Below, piece after piece: positions 1 to 5,879 of a stretch of 6,029 nucleotides of DNA (positions are counted from its first letter, which is position 1; each line of letters opens with the position of its first letter). Origin of the DNA: JASFRI01 sp050115015 (lineage in GTDB: Bacteria > Acidobacteriota > Polarisedimenticolia > CBDVAL01); NCBI GenBank assembly GCA_050115015.1, contig JASFRI010000271.1:1-6029 (forward strand). The letters run 5' to 3'. The notes beneath the pieces were generated by a model. It was given only the letters and a program-made list of their open reading frames with translations. It searched no databases and was not told the origin of the DNA. A program made the position numbers and the translations under genes.

Positions 1-371
1 GTCGTGTAGACCGACGCCAGAAACCGCTGGGCGTCGAGGCTGTCCGGGGCGAGCCGGACCGCCTCTTCACCCTGTGCGATGGCGTTCCGCTCGAATCCGT
101 TCACGCGGTTCCCGAGCAGCCAGTAGAGGCGGCCGAGCTCCAGGTGCAGGTCCACCGACTCCGGCTCCAGGGCCACCGCATTCTTGAGGTGGGTCACCGC
201 GTCCAGGTAGTTCCGCTGAAAGCGCTCCCGCTGCGCCAGCGAGTACTCGTAGTACGCGCCTCCTGCCGCCGCCGGGTCGACCTCCGCGGCGAGGAGCCCC
301 GAGGCCGCGCCCAGCAGGACCAGCGCCAGCGCGAGTCGCGGCAGCGCGAGGGGGGAAGAGCCCACGCTCAT
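1..371 (-). CDS. Secreted TPR-repeat protein, N-terminal part (runs off the left edge)
   Basis: The first 123 codons of a gene are present; the rest lies beyond the window. Translation from the ATG at 371 gives a signal peptide: hydrophobic residues about 8-28, then LLAA followed by EVDP, a plausible signal-peptidase I site near residue 29. Tetratricopeptide-type helical repeats follow. One spans about residues 39-72 (small/aromatic pattern ending in ALEPES) and a second about 73-111 (LHLELGRLYWLLGN, then a short insertion, then AVRLAPDS). A third begins at LDAQRFLASVY. TPRs are protein-protein docking modules, so a periplasmic or envelope-bound adaptor is likely. The start is supported by a 4-base ATGA overlap with the stop of the upstream S41 homolog, which implies translational coupling and a shared function. 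Known TPR partners of S41 proteases are NlpI (Prc) and LbcA (CtpA). No lipobox is seen, so it is probably not a lipoprotein like those two. The role as partner is inference. Confidence 0.8.
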   Translation of the reverse strand, partial: MSVGSSPLALPRLALALVLLGAASGLLAAEVDPAAAGGAYYEYSLAQRERFQRNYLDAVTHLKNAVALEPESVDLHLELGRLYWLLGNRVNGFERNAIAQGEEAVRLAPDSLDAQRFLASVYT

Positions 372-1531
372 GCCGCGGGACGCTCCGCGACCGGTGCCTC
401 CAGGATCTCCAGCGCCTGCGCGATCCATGAAGGACTGTCCTCTCCCTGCTCCAGGACGTGGTCGGGCGTCAGCCCGGAGCCGTCCCAGGCATTGCCCTCG
501 GCGTCGAGGCAACGCTGCACGGACAGGCGCAGGTAGCCTCCGTCGTTCAACGGGATCAGCTCCTGCAGGGTCCCTCGCCCGAAGGTGCGGCCTCCCAGCA
601 GCTCCCGTTCCCCCCGCAGCCGGAGGGCCTGGGCGAGCAGCTCCGCCGGGCCCGCGGTGCCACGGTCCACCAAGACCGCCATCCGCGCGGGATTCGCCGT
701 CCCCCGCTCCCTGCGGGTCTTCAGGGCCCTCTCCTCCCCGCTGCGGCCGCGGATCGCCCCGACCTCCGAGCTCCCGAGGAACAGCGAGGCCGCCGCCACC
801 GCTTCGTCATAGTCGCCGCGGGAGACCCCGCGCAGGTCGACGAGCAGCGTGTCCGAGGAGGCGAGCCCGCCGAGAGCCTCTCGCATGGCCTGCGCGGCGC
901 CGGGCACCAGGGAGCCGACTCGAAGGATGGCGGCATCGCCCTCCCGCTCCAGCCGGGGCATCGGCAGCTCCACCGGCCGCAGGGTCAGCGTGATCTCCTC
1001 CGGCTCCTCGCCGCCGGGGAACCGCTGCAGCGTGACCTGATCGCCGGCCCGGCCGCGGAGCATGAGCTCCGCATCGGTGAGCGTCAGCTCCCGGGTCGAG
1101 CGCCCCTGGATCCGACGGACCCGCATCCCGCCCCGGATCCCCGCGTCGTCGGCGGGTGAGCCGGGCAGCACGGAGACCACGTACAGGTAGCCGCCTCGAC
1201 GGCTCAGGTCGATCCCGACCTCCGCGGAGGGCTCGCCCTGCTGTAACTGCGCGTACTGCTCCCGGCTGATGTACTCGGTCTGCGGGTCCAGCGTCCCGAG
1301 GAGCCCGTCGTAGGCCCCGTGCATGACCTGCCCCATCTCCACCTTCTCGACGTAGCTGTTACGGACGAGCAGCAGCACCTCGTTGAACAGACGGAGGTAC
1401 GAGTAGGTCCCGTCGCGGGCCAGCAGCCGGTCCGCCGTCAGGCCAGCCAGCGCGGCCGCGACCAGGAACACGCAGACCGCGGCGATCCAGCGCCCGTGCC
1501 GGTGCGGCAGGGGCTTTCGGTGGTCGTTCAT
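368..1531 (-). CDS. S41 / carboxy-terminal-processing-protease homolog, predicted catalytically inactive
   Basis: The protein is 387 aa from the ATG at 1531. Order: basic N-terminus, membrane anchor at about residues 15-33, helical CTP N-domain at about 43-88 (LRLFNEVLLLVRNSYVE ... LDPQTEYI, compare DPHSxY), PDZ domain at about 105-171 (GSPADDAGIRGGMRV), and S41 core at about 202-363 ending in GSGLTPD. Active homologs cleave periplasmic proteins from the C-terminus with a Ser-Lys dyad. Here the S-A-S-A-S-E motif reads T-A-G-P-A-E, putting Gly294 at the nucleophile. The FGKG lysine, 25 residues later, is Arg319 (FGRG). Tsp Asp441 corresponds to Leu305. The usual NPGG loop reads VSRG at 236-239. 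No serine or lysine elsewhere in the motif could substitute. The frame is intact, so this looks like a maintained pseudoprotease rather than a decaying gene. A GTG at 1582 and an ATG at 1540 are in-frame alternative starts. 1531 was chosen for the compact basic leader before the anchor; its ribosome site is weak (GGA). The gene sits between envC and a TPR gene, overlapping the latter by 4 bp. Confidence 0.88.
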   Translation of the reverse strand: MNDHRKPLPHRHGRWIAAVCVFLVAAALAGLTADRLLARDGTYSYLRLFNEVLLLVRNSYVEKVEMGQVMHGAYDGLLGTLDPQTEYISREQYAQLQQGEPSAEVGIDLSRRGGYLYVVSVLPGSPADDAGIRGGMRVRRIQGRSTRELTLTDAELMLRGRAGDQVTLQRFPGGEEPEEITLTLRPVELPMPRLEREGDAAILRVGSLVPGAAQAMREALGGLASSDTLLVDLRGVSRGDYDEAVAAASLFLGSSEVGAIRGRSGEERALKTRRERGTANPARMAVLVDRGTAGPAELLAQALRLRGERELLGGRTFGRGTLQELIPLNDGGYLRLSVQRCLDAEGNAWDGSGLTPDHVLEQGEDSPSWIAQALEILEAPVAERPAA

Positions 1532-1602
1532 CGGTTCCATGCCCGGGCCCGTCCGCCACCCGGTGACGGCCGGGAGCGTCACGGCGGACCCATGAGCGTC
1601 AT

Positions 1603-1629
1603 ATTATAGCGTTCGAGACCGTTTGTCCC
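1603..1629 (-). promoter_or_regulatory. Possible promoter for the S41-TPR gene pair
   Basis: The minus strand carries a perfect TATAAT (1608-1603) in the gap between the envC-like stop and the S41 start. A weak -35 candidate GGGACA (1629-1624, 4 of 6 matches) is spaced 15 bp away, which is short. Transcription would start near 1596, upstream of every candidate S41 start, leaving a leader of about 65 nt to the ATG at 1531. AT-rich hexamers are rare in this window, which makes the match more notable, but the -35 and spacing are poor. It would allow the two downstream genes to be transcribed independently of envC. Confidence 0.35.
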
Positions 1630-1650
1630 GTCGGAGGTTTCCGGCCGGCA

Positions 1651-2781
1651 TCAGGGCACCGGCCGCAGCCAGTCCAGCGGGTCCTCGGTCTCCCCCCGGT
1701 GTCGGATCTCCAGATAGAGCGTCGGCCCCCGCAGGGAGCCCGTCGCACCGGACGGACCGAGGGTCGTCTCCGGATCCACCCAGTCTCCCACCGCGACCGC
1801 CGGAACCCGGAGGTGAGCGTAAACCGACAGGGTTGCGCCACCGTGATCCACGATCACGGTATTCCCGTAGCCCCGGAACCAGTCGGCATAGACGACCCGG
1901 CCGCCGAAGATCGGGAAGACCGGGGTTCCCTCCGGGAGCGCCACGTCGATGCCCGGGTGCGGGATCACCGTCTGGAAGCGCGGATGACGGATGTCCCCGT
2001 ACGGCACCACGACCTCGCCCTTCGCCGGCCACGGCAGATGGCCCCGCAGCGTGTACAGGTCGATCCACCTCCCGTCGATCCGCCGCTGCGTGCCGTCGGG
2101 GAAAGAGGCGATGAGCGCCTCCAGACGGGCGGCGGATTCCTCCAGCTCCACCACCGCTTCCCGCCCCGCCTCCCTCTCCCGCTCCAGACGCTGCAGCGCG
2201 CGCTCCTGGGCAACGCGATTGTGCTCCAGTTCCTCCCGCCGCTCGTCTCCCTCCTGGCGGATCCGCGCGAGCTCCTCGAGCCGCCGGGCCAGGGACGCCT
2301 CCTCCGCCTCGAGCGCGGCGCTCGTCCGGCGGAAGCGGTCGAGGCGATCGGCGTCGGCGCGGGTCCACGCCGCGATGTAGCGGTGGGCGCGAGCCAGGTC
2401 CTCCGGACTCCGGACCTGCAGCAGGAGCCGGAACTCCCGGAGGCGGCCGAGCTTGTAGGCCTGGCGCAGCGCGGCGGCGAGATAGACCCGCTCCTGCCGC
2501 ATGCGGGCCTCGAGCCGGTCGGCACGCACCCGCGCCTCCCCCACCCGGCGCTCCGTCGCCACCCGCTCGAGCTCCAGCGCCCGCACCTGCTCCTCCAGGA
2601 GCAACCGTTCGAGGGAGAGCCGCTCCAGCGTGGCGACGATCCCGGCCTCCCGGTCATCGAACCGCGCCAGCTCGCCGCGCAGGCGCTCGATCTCCTCCTG
2701 GATCGCCCGCAGGCTGGCATCATCGCCCTCCTGTGCCGGGGGGAGGGCCGGGAAGAGGGCCAGGAGCATGGCGAGGAGCAC
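1651..2781 (-). CDS. envC: EnvC-like murein hydrolase activator (coiled coil plus degenerate LytM/M23 domain)
   Basis: The protein is 376 aa from the GTG at 2781. A short hydrophobic export segment (about residues 1-16) is followed by a long charged coiled coil in two arms (about 20-105 and 140-227, rich in Glu, Arg and Leu) and a C-terminal M23/LytM domain (about 255-376). In E. coli, EnvC is recruited by FtsEX and activates the amidases AmiA and AmiB for septal peptidoglycan splitting; its LytM domain is not a hydrolase. The domain here keeps His275 and Asp279 (HPGID) and His323 (YAHL). The zinc-binding H-x-H that normally reads GPHLHFE is GPTLYLE (Thr354, Tyr356), almost the GRPSLYFEIR of E. 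coli EnvC. This argues for an activator. Start uncertainty: the ATG at 2769 has a better-spaced purine-rich site (GGAAGGGGG, 11 nt upstream), but either start gives an unusually short n-region without positive charge. It is followed by the S41 homolog, a known gene order. Confidence 0.87.
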   Translation of the reverse strand: MLLAMLLALFPALPPAQEGDDASLRAIQEEIERLRGELARFDDREAGIVATLERLSLERLLLEEQVRALELERVATERRVGEARVRADRLEARMRQERVYLAAALRQAYKLGRLREFRLLLQVRSPEDLARAHRYIAAWTRADADRLDRFRRTSAALEAEEASLARRLEELARIRQEGDERREELEHNRVAQERALQRLEREREAGREAVVELEESAARLEALIASFPDGTQRRIDGRWIDLYTLRGHLPWPAKGEVVVPYGDIRHPRFQTVIPHPGIDVALPEGTPVFPIFGGRVVYADWFRGYGNTVIVDHGGATLSVYAHLRVPAVAVGDWVDPETTLGPSGATGSLRGPTLYLEIRHRGETEDPLDWLRPVP

Positions 2782-2853
2782 CCCCTTCCATCCCGACCGT
2801 GTCCGGCATCGTGTACCATTCCGCAAGGCACCGCGCGCGTGACGACGCGGGAC

Positions 2854-2859
2854 GGGGGA
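2854..2859 (+). promoter_or_regulatory. Ribosome binding site of the solute-binding lipoprotein
   Basis: GGGGGA lies 6 nt before the ATG at 2866. It is an imperfect Shine-Dalgarno match but has good spacing, and it supports 2866 over the much longer open frame upstream. The lipoprotein signal peptide beginning exactly at that ATG is the stronger argument for the start. Confidence 0.4.
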
Positions 2860-2865
2860 CGATCG

Positions 2866-4380
2866 ATGAGAACGCTGGCGGGATGCGTGCTCCTGCCGTT
2901 GTTGCTGTTGGGTTGCACCGGATCCGGCGAGGAACCCGAGGTCCTCCGTGTCTGCCTGGAGGGTACCCCGCGGGATCTCGACCCCCGGTACGGCAGCGAC
3001 GAGAGCTCGCGCCGGGTCCACTCTCTCCTGCACGCCGGCCTGGTCCGGTTCGACGCCGACGGCTCGCCCGTGGGAGACCTGGCGGAGAGCTGGGAGCGCC
3101 TGGAGCCGACCCGCTACCGCTTCCTCCTCCGGGAGGGGCTGCGCTTCTCCGACGGAACCCCCCTGACCTCGGAGGACGTGGCGGCGACCTTGGGATCGGT
3201 GGCCCGGGAGGGCAGCCGCTCGTTTCGCCACGGGGACCTCCGCCGGATCCGGCGGATGCGGGTGCTCTCCGACCGGGAGATCGAGATCGAGCTGGCCGCC
3301 CCCTTCGCCCCGCTCCTGGCGAACCTGAACCTCGGCATCCTCCCCGCCCGGCAGGCCGCGCTCGAGACCCTGCCAGAGCCCCCGGTGGGTGCCGGCCCCT
3401 ATCGCCTGGTCCGGGCCCTTCCCGATCGCGAGGTCCTCGTGGAGGCCAACCCTCACTATCACGAGGGCCCCCCCGCCACCGCCTCCATCCTCCTCAAGAT
3501 CCTCCCCAACGAGACGACCCGCTCGCTGGAGCTCACCAAGGGGAGCCTCGACCTGGCCATCAACGACCTGCCCCCGGACCTGGTGGACCACCTCGTCTCG
3601 ACGGCCGGCCTGCGCGTGGTCACCTCCCCCGGGAACGCGTACGCGTATCTGGGCTTCAACCTCCGCCACGCACCCCTCGACGACCTCCGCGTACGGCGGG
3701 CCATCGCGCAGGCCATCGACCGGGAAGCGATCATACGTCACCTCCTGCGAGGCCGGGCCCGGCCGGCAACCGGCCTGCTCCCGCCCGAGAACTGGGCCTA
3801 CCTGCCGACGGAAGCCCCCCCCTACGCTCCCCAGGCCGCCCGGGCCCTCCTCGACGCGGCGGGCTACCGCGAGCCCCCGGAGGGCGGGCCGCGCCTCCAG
3901 CTGGTCTACAAGACCTCCACGTCCGAGCTGGCCAACCAGCAGGCTCAGGTCATCCAGGAGCAGCTCCGGCGCGTGGGCGTGAGCGTGGAGATCCGCTCGG
4001 CGGAATGGTCCACGTTCTACGATGACATCGTCCATGGCCGCTTCGAGATGTACTCTCTCACGTGGACGGAGATCCTCGATCCAGACGTCTACCGTCTGCG
4101 GTTCGGGTCGGGGTACGTGCCGCCGGACGGTCTCAACCGCGGCGGCTACCGCAACCCCCGGGTCGACGCCCTCCTCGAGGAGGGGCTGGTCCGCGACCGC
4201 GAGGACGAGCGCCGTCCCGTCTACGCCGAGATCCAGCGCATTCTGGCCGAGGACCTTCCCTACGTGTCGCTGTGGCATCGCGACAACATCGCCGTGGTCC
4301 GCGGACGCGTCACCGGACTCGAGCTCGATCCGACCGCGGACTTCCGGGCTCTGAAGGACGTCCGCCTCCGGGAACCCTGA
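2866..4380 (+). CDS. ABC-type peptide/nickel family (SBP_bac_5) solute-binding lipoprotein
   Basis: The protein is 504 aa, close to the usual family length. A lipoprotein signal peptide ends in the lipobox L-L-G-C with Cys17 as the lipidated residue. Then come family-5 hallmarks: the N-terminal lobe with TPRDLDPRYGSDESS (34-48); DLAESWE (71-77); the signature LREGLRFSDGTPLTSEDV (88-105); GAGPYRLV (175-182); YLGFNLRHAPLDDLRVRRAIAQAID (about 261-285); and the C-terminal lobe with WTEILDPDVY (400-409). Members capture oligopeptides, dipeptides, nickel or other small solutes outside the inner membrane and hand them to an ABC permease. The ligand cannot be told from sequence. No permease or ATPase gene is visible: the neighbours are divergent envC (84-bp gap) and a convergent tRNA-modification gene, so it is either an orphan or served by a transporter encoded elsewhere. 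The residue after Cys17 is Thr, which under the E. coli Lol rule would not retain it at the inner membrane. Confidence 0.93.
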   Translation: MRTLAGCVLLPLLLLGCTGSGEEPEVLRVCLEGTPRDLDPRYGSDESSRRVHSLLHAGLVRFDADGSPVGDLAESWERLEPTRYRFLLREGLRFSDGTPLTSEDVAATLGSVAREGSRSFRHGDLRRIRRMRVLSDREIEIELAAPFAPLLANLNLGILPARQAALETLPEPPVGAGPYRLVRALPDREVLVEANPHYHEGPPATASILLKILPNETTRSLELTKGSLDLAINDLPPDLVDHLVSTAGLRVVTSPGNAYAYLGFNLRHAPLDDLRVRRAIAQAIDREAIIRHLLRGRARPATGLLPPENWAYLPTEAPPYAPQAARALLDAAGYREPPEGGPRLQLVYKTSTSELANQQAQVIQEQLRRVGVSVEIRSAEWSTFYDDIVHGRFEMYSLTWTEILDPDVYRLRFGSGYVPPDGLNRGGYRNPRVDALLEEGLVRDREDERRPVYAEIQRILAEDLPYVSLWHRDNIAVVRGRVTGLELDPTADFRALKDVRLREP

Positions 4381-5011
4381 GGCGACAGCCCAGGACGGCC
4401 TCCACCTCCGCCGTGGGAATCCGTCCCGCCCGGATCAAGGCCGGACGCGGCCCCGACGGGTCGACGATGGTCGAGGGGACGCCACCGGGAGCCGGGCCAC
4501 CGTCGAGCACGAGGTCGACCGCCGCCCCGAGGCCGGCGACCACGTCGGCCGCGGTGGACGCCGCAGGCCGACCTCGGTGGTTGGCGCTCGTCCCCGTCAG
4601 CGCATGTCCCAGGGCGGCGGCCACCTGACGCGCGGCGGTGCGTCCGGGGATCCGTACGGCGACCGTGCCCCGGGGACAGGCCGGCAGGTCGCGGCGCAGA
4701 GCCAGGACCAGGGTCAGCGGACCCGGCCAGAACGCCTCCGCCAGCCGCAGGGCCCACGGCTCCTCGTCCAGCCGGGCGAGGGCGGAGACCTGCTCCCGGT
4801 CCGCGGCCAGCAGCAGCAGCGATCGCCCCTCGCCGTATCCCTTCAGCTCCAGCAGCCGCCGCACCGCGGACGGGCTGCGCGGGTCGACCGCGAGACCGTA
4901 GAACGTCTCCGTCGGCAGCGCCACCAGGCCGCCGGCACGCAGCAGCCCCGCGGCGCGATCCAGCGCCGGGGAGCCGTCGTCCATCGACAGGATCAGGGGG
5001 TTTCGCGGCAT
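4310..5011 (-). CDS. tsaC: L-threonylcarbamoyladenylate synthase, Sua5/YciO/YrdC (TsaC) family
   Basis: The protein is 233 aa, single-domain, without the C-terminal Sua5 extension. The family makes threonylcarbamoyl-AMP from threonine, bicarbonate and ATP, the first step of t6A37 modification of ANN-decoding tRNAs, in the cytoplasm. Motifs seen: LPTETFYGLAVDP (32-44, usual PTDTVYGL), FWPGPLTLVL (94-103), VAVRIPG (117-123), TGTSANHRG (139-147, the S-x-N motif), PSTIVD (179-184) and ALIRAGRI (191-198). One departure: the usual K-x-R substrate/ATP motif near residue 57 reads KGYGEGRS, with Tyr where Arg is expected. The ATG at 5011 is chosen because GGAG sits 6 nt upstream; an in-frame ATG at 5023 would add MEFA. 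The fold ends near residue 208, and the basic, Gly/Pro-rich tail (about 211-233) is encoded over the 3' end of the convergent solute-binding-protein gene. Confidence 0.9.
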   Translation of the reverse strand: MPRNPLILSMDDGSPALDRAAGLLRAGGLVALPTETFYGLAVDPRSPSAVRRLLELKGYGEGRSLLLLAADREQVSALARLDEEPWALRLAEAFWPGPLTLVLALRRDLPACPRGTVAVRIPGRTAARQVAAALGHALTGTSANHRGRPAASTAADVVAGLGAAVDLVLDGGPAPGGVPSTIVDPSGPRPALIRAGRIPTAEVEAVLGCRLRVPGGGRPSEPGSPRSDRARVR

Positions 5012-5017
5012 GGCGAA

Positions 5018-5021
5018 CTCC
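5018..5021 (-). promoter_or_regulatory. Ribosome binding site deciding the tsaC start
   Basis: GGAG on the minus strand is followed by a 6-nt spacer (TTCGCC) and the ATG at 5011. This is the best Shine-Dalgarno in the window and favours 5011 over the in-frame ATG at 5023, which has no such site. Confidence 0.6.
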
Positions 5022-5030
5022 ATTATAACG
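5022..5030. promoter_or_regulatory. Symmetric AT-rich -10-like element between divergent tsaC and trmH-type genes
   Basis: The palindromic core TTATAA reads as TATAAT on the minus strand (5027-5022) and TATAAC on the plus strand (5025-5030), inside a 25-bp gap between divergent genes. On the plus strand, initiation would fall at about 5037, the proposed ATG of the methyltransferase gene, giving a leaderless message. On the minus strand, initiation near 5015 would remove the GGAG site, so the element is less convincing as the tsaC promoter. No good -35 is seen on either side. Confidence 0.3.
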
Positions 5031-5036
5031 GCAGTG

Positions 5037-5861
5037 ATGCCGCGCACCTCACCTCCTCCCGACCCGATCCGGAGCCGCCGGAACCCCCTGGTCCTCGCTC
5101 TACGGGAGCTCCACGAGGATCGCCAGGCGCGGGATCGCGCCCGGGCGTTCGTCGCGGAGGGCGTGCGCCTCGGCGAGGAGTCCCTGCGGCGCGATGCCGG
5201 CCCCGACCTCGCGCTCGTCTCGCCCCGGCTGGAGCGGACCGACCGCGGCCGTACCCTCGCGGGCCGGCTCCGGGCCCGGGTGGCCTCGGTGGTGCCCGTC
5301 ACCGACGAGGTGATCGCGGGAATCACCGGGATGAAGCACCACCAGGGAGTCCTCCTGCGGGTTCCTGCGGCGGCGGAGGATCTTCCCGGCGCCTTCGCCG
5401 CGGGAGCGCGCGAGGGCCTGCTCCTGCTTTGCGGCATCCAGGATCCCGGCAACCTGGGCGGACTCGTCCGGGTGGCGGCTGCCGCCGGGGTGGCGGCCGC
5501 GCTCGCCGATGGAAGCTGCGCGGACGCCTGGTCGCCGAAGGCGGTGCGCGCCTCCGCGGGAGCGGTGTTCCATCTACCGGTGCTCCGCGGCATCGATCCG
5601 ATCGGCGTGCTGGAGGAGGCGACCCGTCGCGGGTTCCGGCGCCTGGCCGCGGTGGCCCGGGACGGTCGCTCCTACCGCGAGGTGGACTGGCGCGTACCGT
5701 TCGTCCTGGTGATGGGTGGGGAGGGCGCCGGGCTTTCACCGGAGGTCCTCGCCCGCGCCGACCTCCGGGTGACCGTTCCCCTGGAGCGGCGCGTGGAGTC
5801 CCTCAACGTCCTGGCGGCGGGGACGCTGCTACTGTTCGAGGCCCGGCGACCGCGCCCCTAG
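5037..5861 (+). CDS. TrmH/SpoU-family RNA 2'-O-ribose methyltransferase
   Basis: The protein is 274 aa from the ATG at 5037. An N-terminal substrate-binding domain (about 11-110; IRSRRNPLVLALREL, AFVAEGVRLGEESL, GMKHHQGVLLRVP) precedes a SPOUT knot domain (about 125-270) with all three family motifs. Motif 1 is GIQDPGNLGGLVR (133-145), with the conserved Asn139 and Arg145. Motif 2 is VMGGEGAGLSPEVL (225-238). Motif 3 is TVPLERRVESLNVLAAGTLLLFE (246-268). These bind S-adenosylmethionine in the trefoil knot and methylate a ribose 2'-OH in rRNA or tRNA; the exact nucleotide is not predictable here. An upstream in-frame ATG at 5010 (adding MANSIITAV) has an AGGGGG run 9 nt before it. That start would overlap the start codon of divergent tsaC within a single CATG. 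I prefer 5037 because the extra residues have no family counterpart, but the choice is uncertain. The TAG stop directly abuts a repeat-like motif. Confidence 0.92.
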   Translation: MPRTSPPPDPIRSRRNPLVLALRELHEDRQARDRARAFVAEGVRLGEESLRRDAGPDLALVSPRLERTDRGRTLAGRLRARVASVVPVTDEVIAGITGMKHHQGVLLRVPAAAEDLPGAFAAGAREGLLLLCGIQDPGNLGGLVRVAAAAGVAAALADGSCADAWSPKAVRASAGAVFHLPVLRGIDPIGVLEEATRRGFRRLAAVARDGRSYREVDWRVPFVLVMGGEGAGLSPEVLARADLRVTVPLERRVESLNVLAAGTLLLFEARRPRP

Positions 5862-5879
5862 CAGGCTGCTGAAAAACTC
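5861..5879. repeat. Possible terminus of a dispersed repeat or insertion element
   Basis: The motif GCAGGCTGCTGAAAAACTC begins at the last base of the methyltransferase stop codon. From memory, GGCTG(T/C)TGAAAAA strings are common at the ends of insertion sequences and non-coding dispersed repeats in GC-rich bacteria. No second copy, inverted partner or transposase lies within the window, so assignment rests on resemblance alone. Confidence 0.3.

Noticed and set aside
370..1159. Plus-strand open frames across the S41 gene
   Set aside because: They encode Pro/Arg/Ala-rich sequence typical of antisense frames in GC-rich genes, with no recognisable domain.
368..1531. S41 gene as a decaying pseudogene
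   Set aside because: There is no frameshift or internal stop, the PDZ domain and core signatures are preserved, and it is precisely coupled to the next gene. Loss is confined to catalytic positions, so a maintained inactive protein is the better reading.
1699..2865. Long plus-strand open frame in phase with and upstream of the solute-binding-protein gene
   Set aside because: It is antisense to the convincing EnvC-like coding region, has no family motifs, and precedes a clear ribosome site and lipoprotein signal peptide at 2866. It is a by-product of high GC at third codon positions.
2782..2865. Promoters in the envC/solute-binding-protein divergent gap
   Set aside because: Only a loose TACCAT (4 of 6) with no -35 was found on the plus strand and nothing better on the minus strand. 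Promoters must exist there or nearby, but none can be supported.
2782..4278. Minus-strand open frame extending the EnvC-like protein upstream by about 500 residues
   Set aside because: It lies antisense to the solute-binding-protein gene and has low-complexity composition without domains. The export signal and coiled coil begin near 2781.
5023..5593. N-terminal extension of tsaC antisense to the methyltransferase gene
   Set aside because: It is Arg/Ser/Ala-rich with no motif. The Sua5/YrdC domain and a good GGAG site place the start at 5011.
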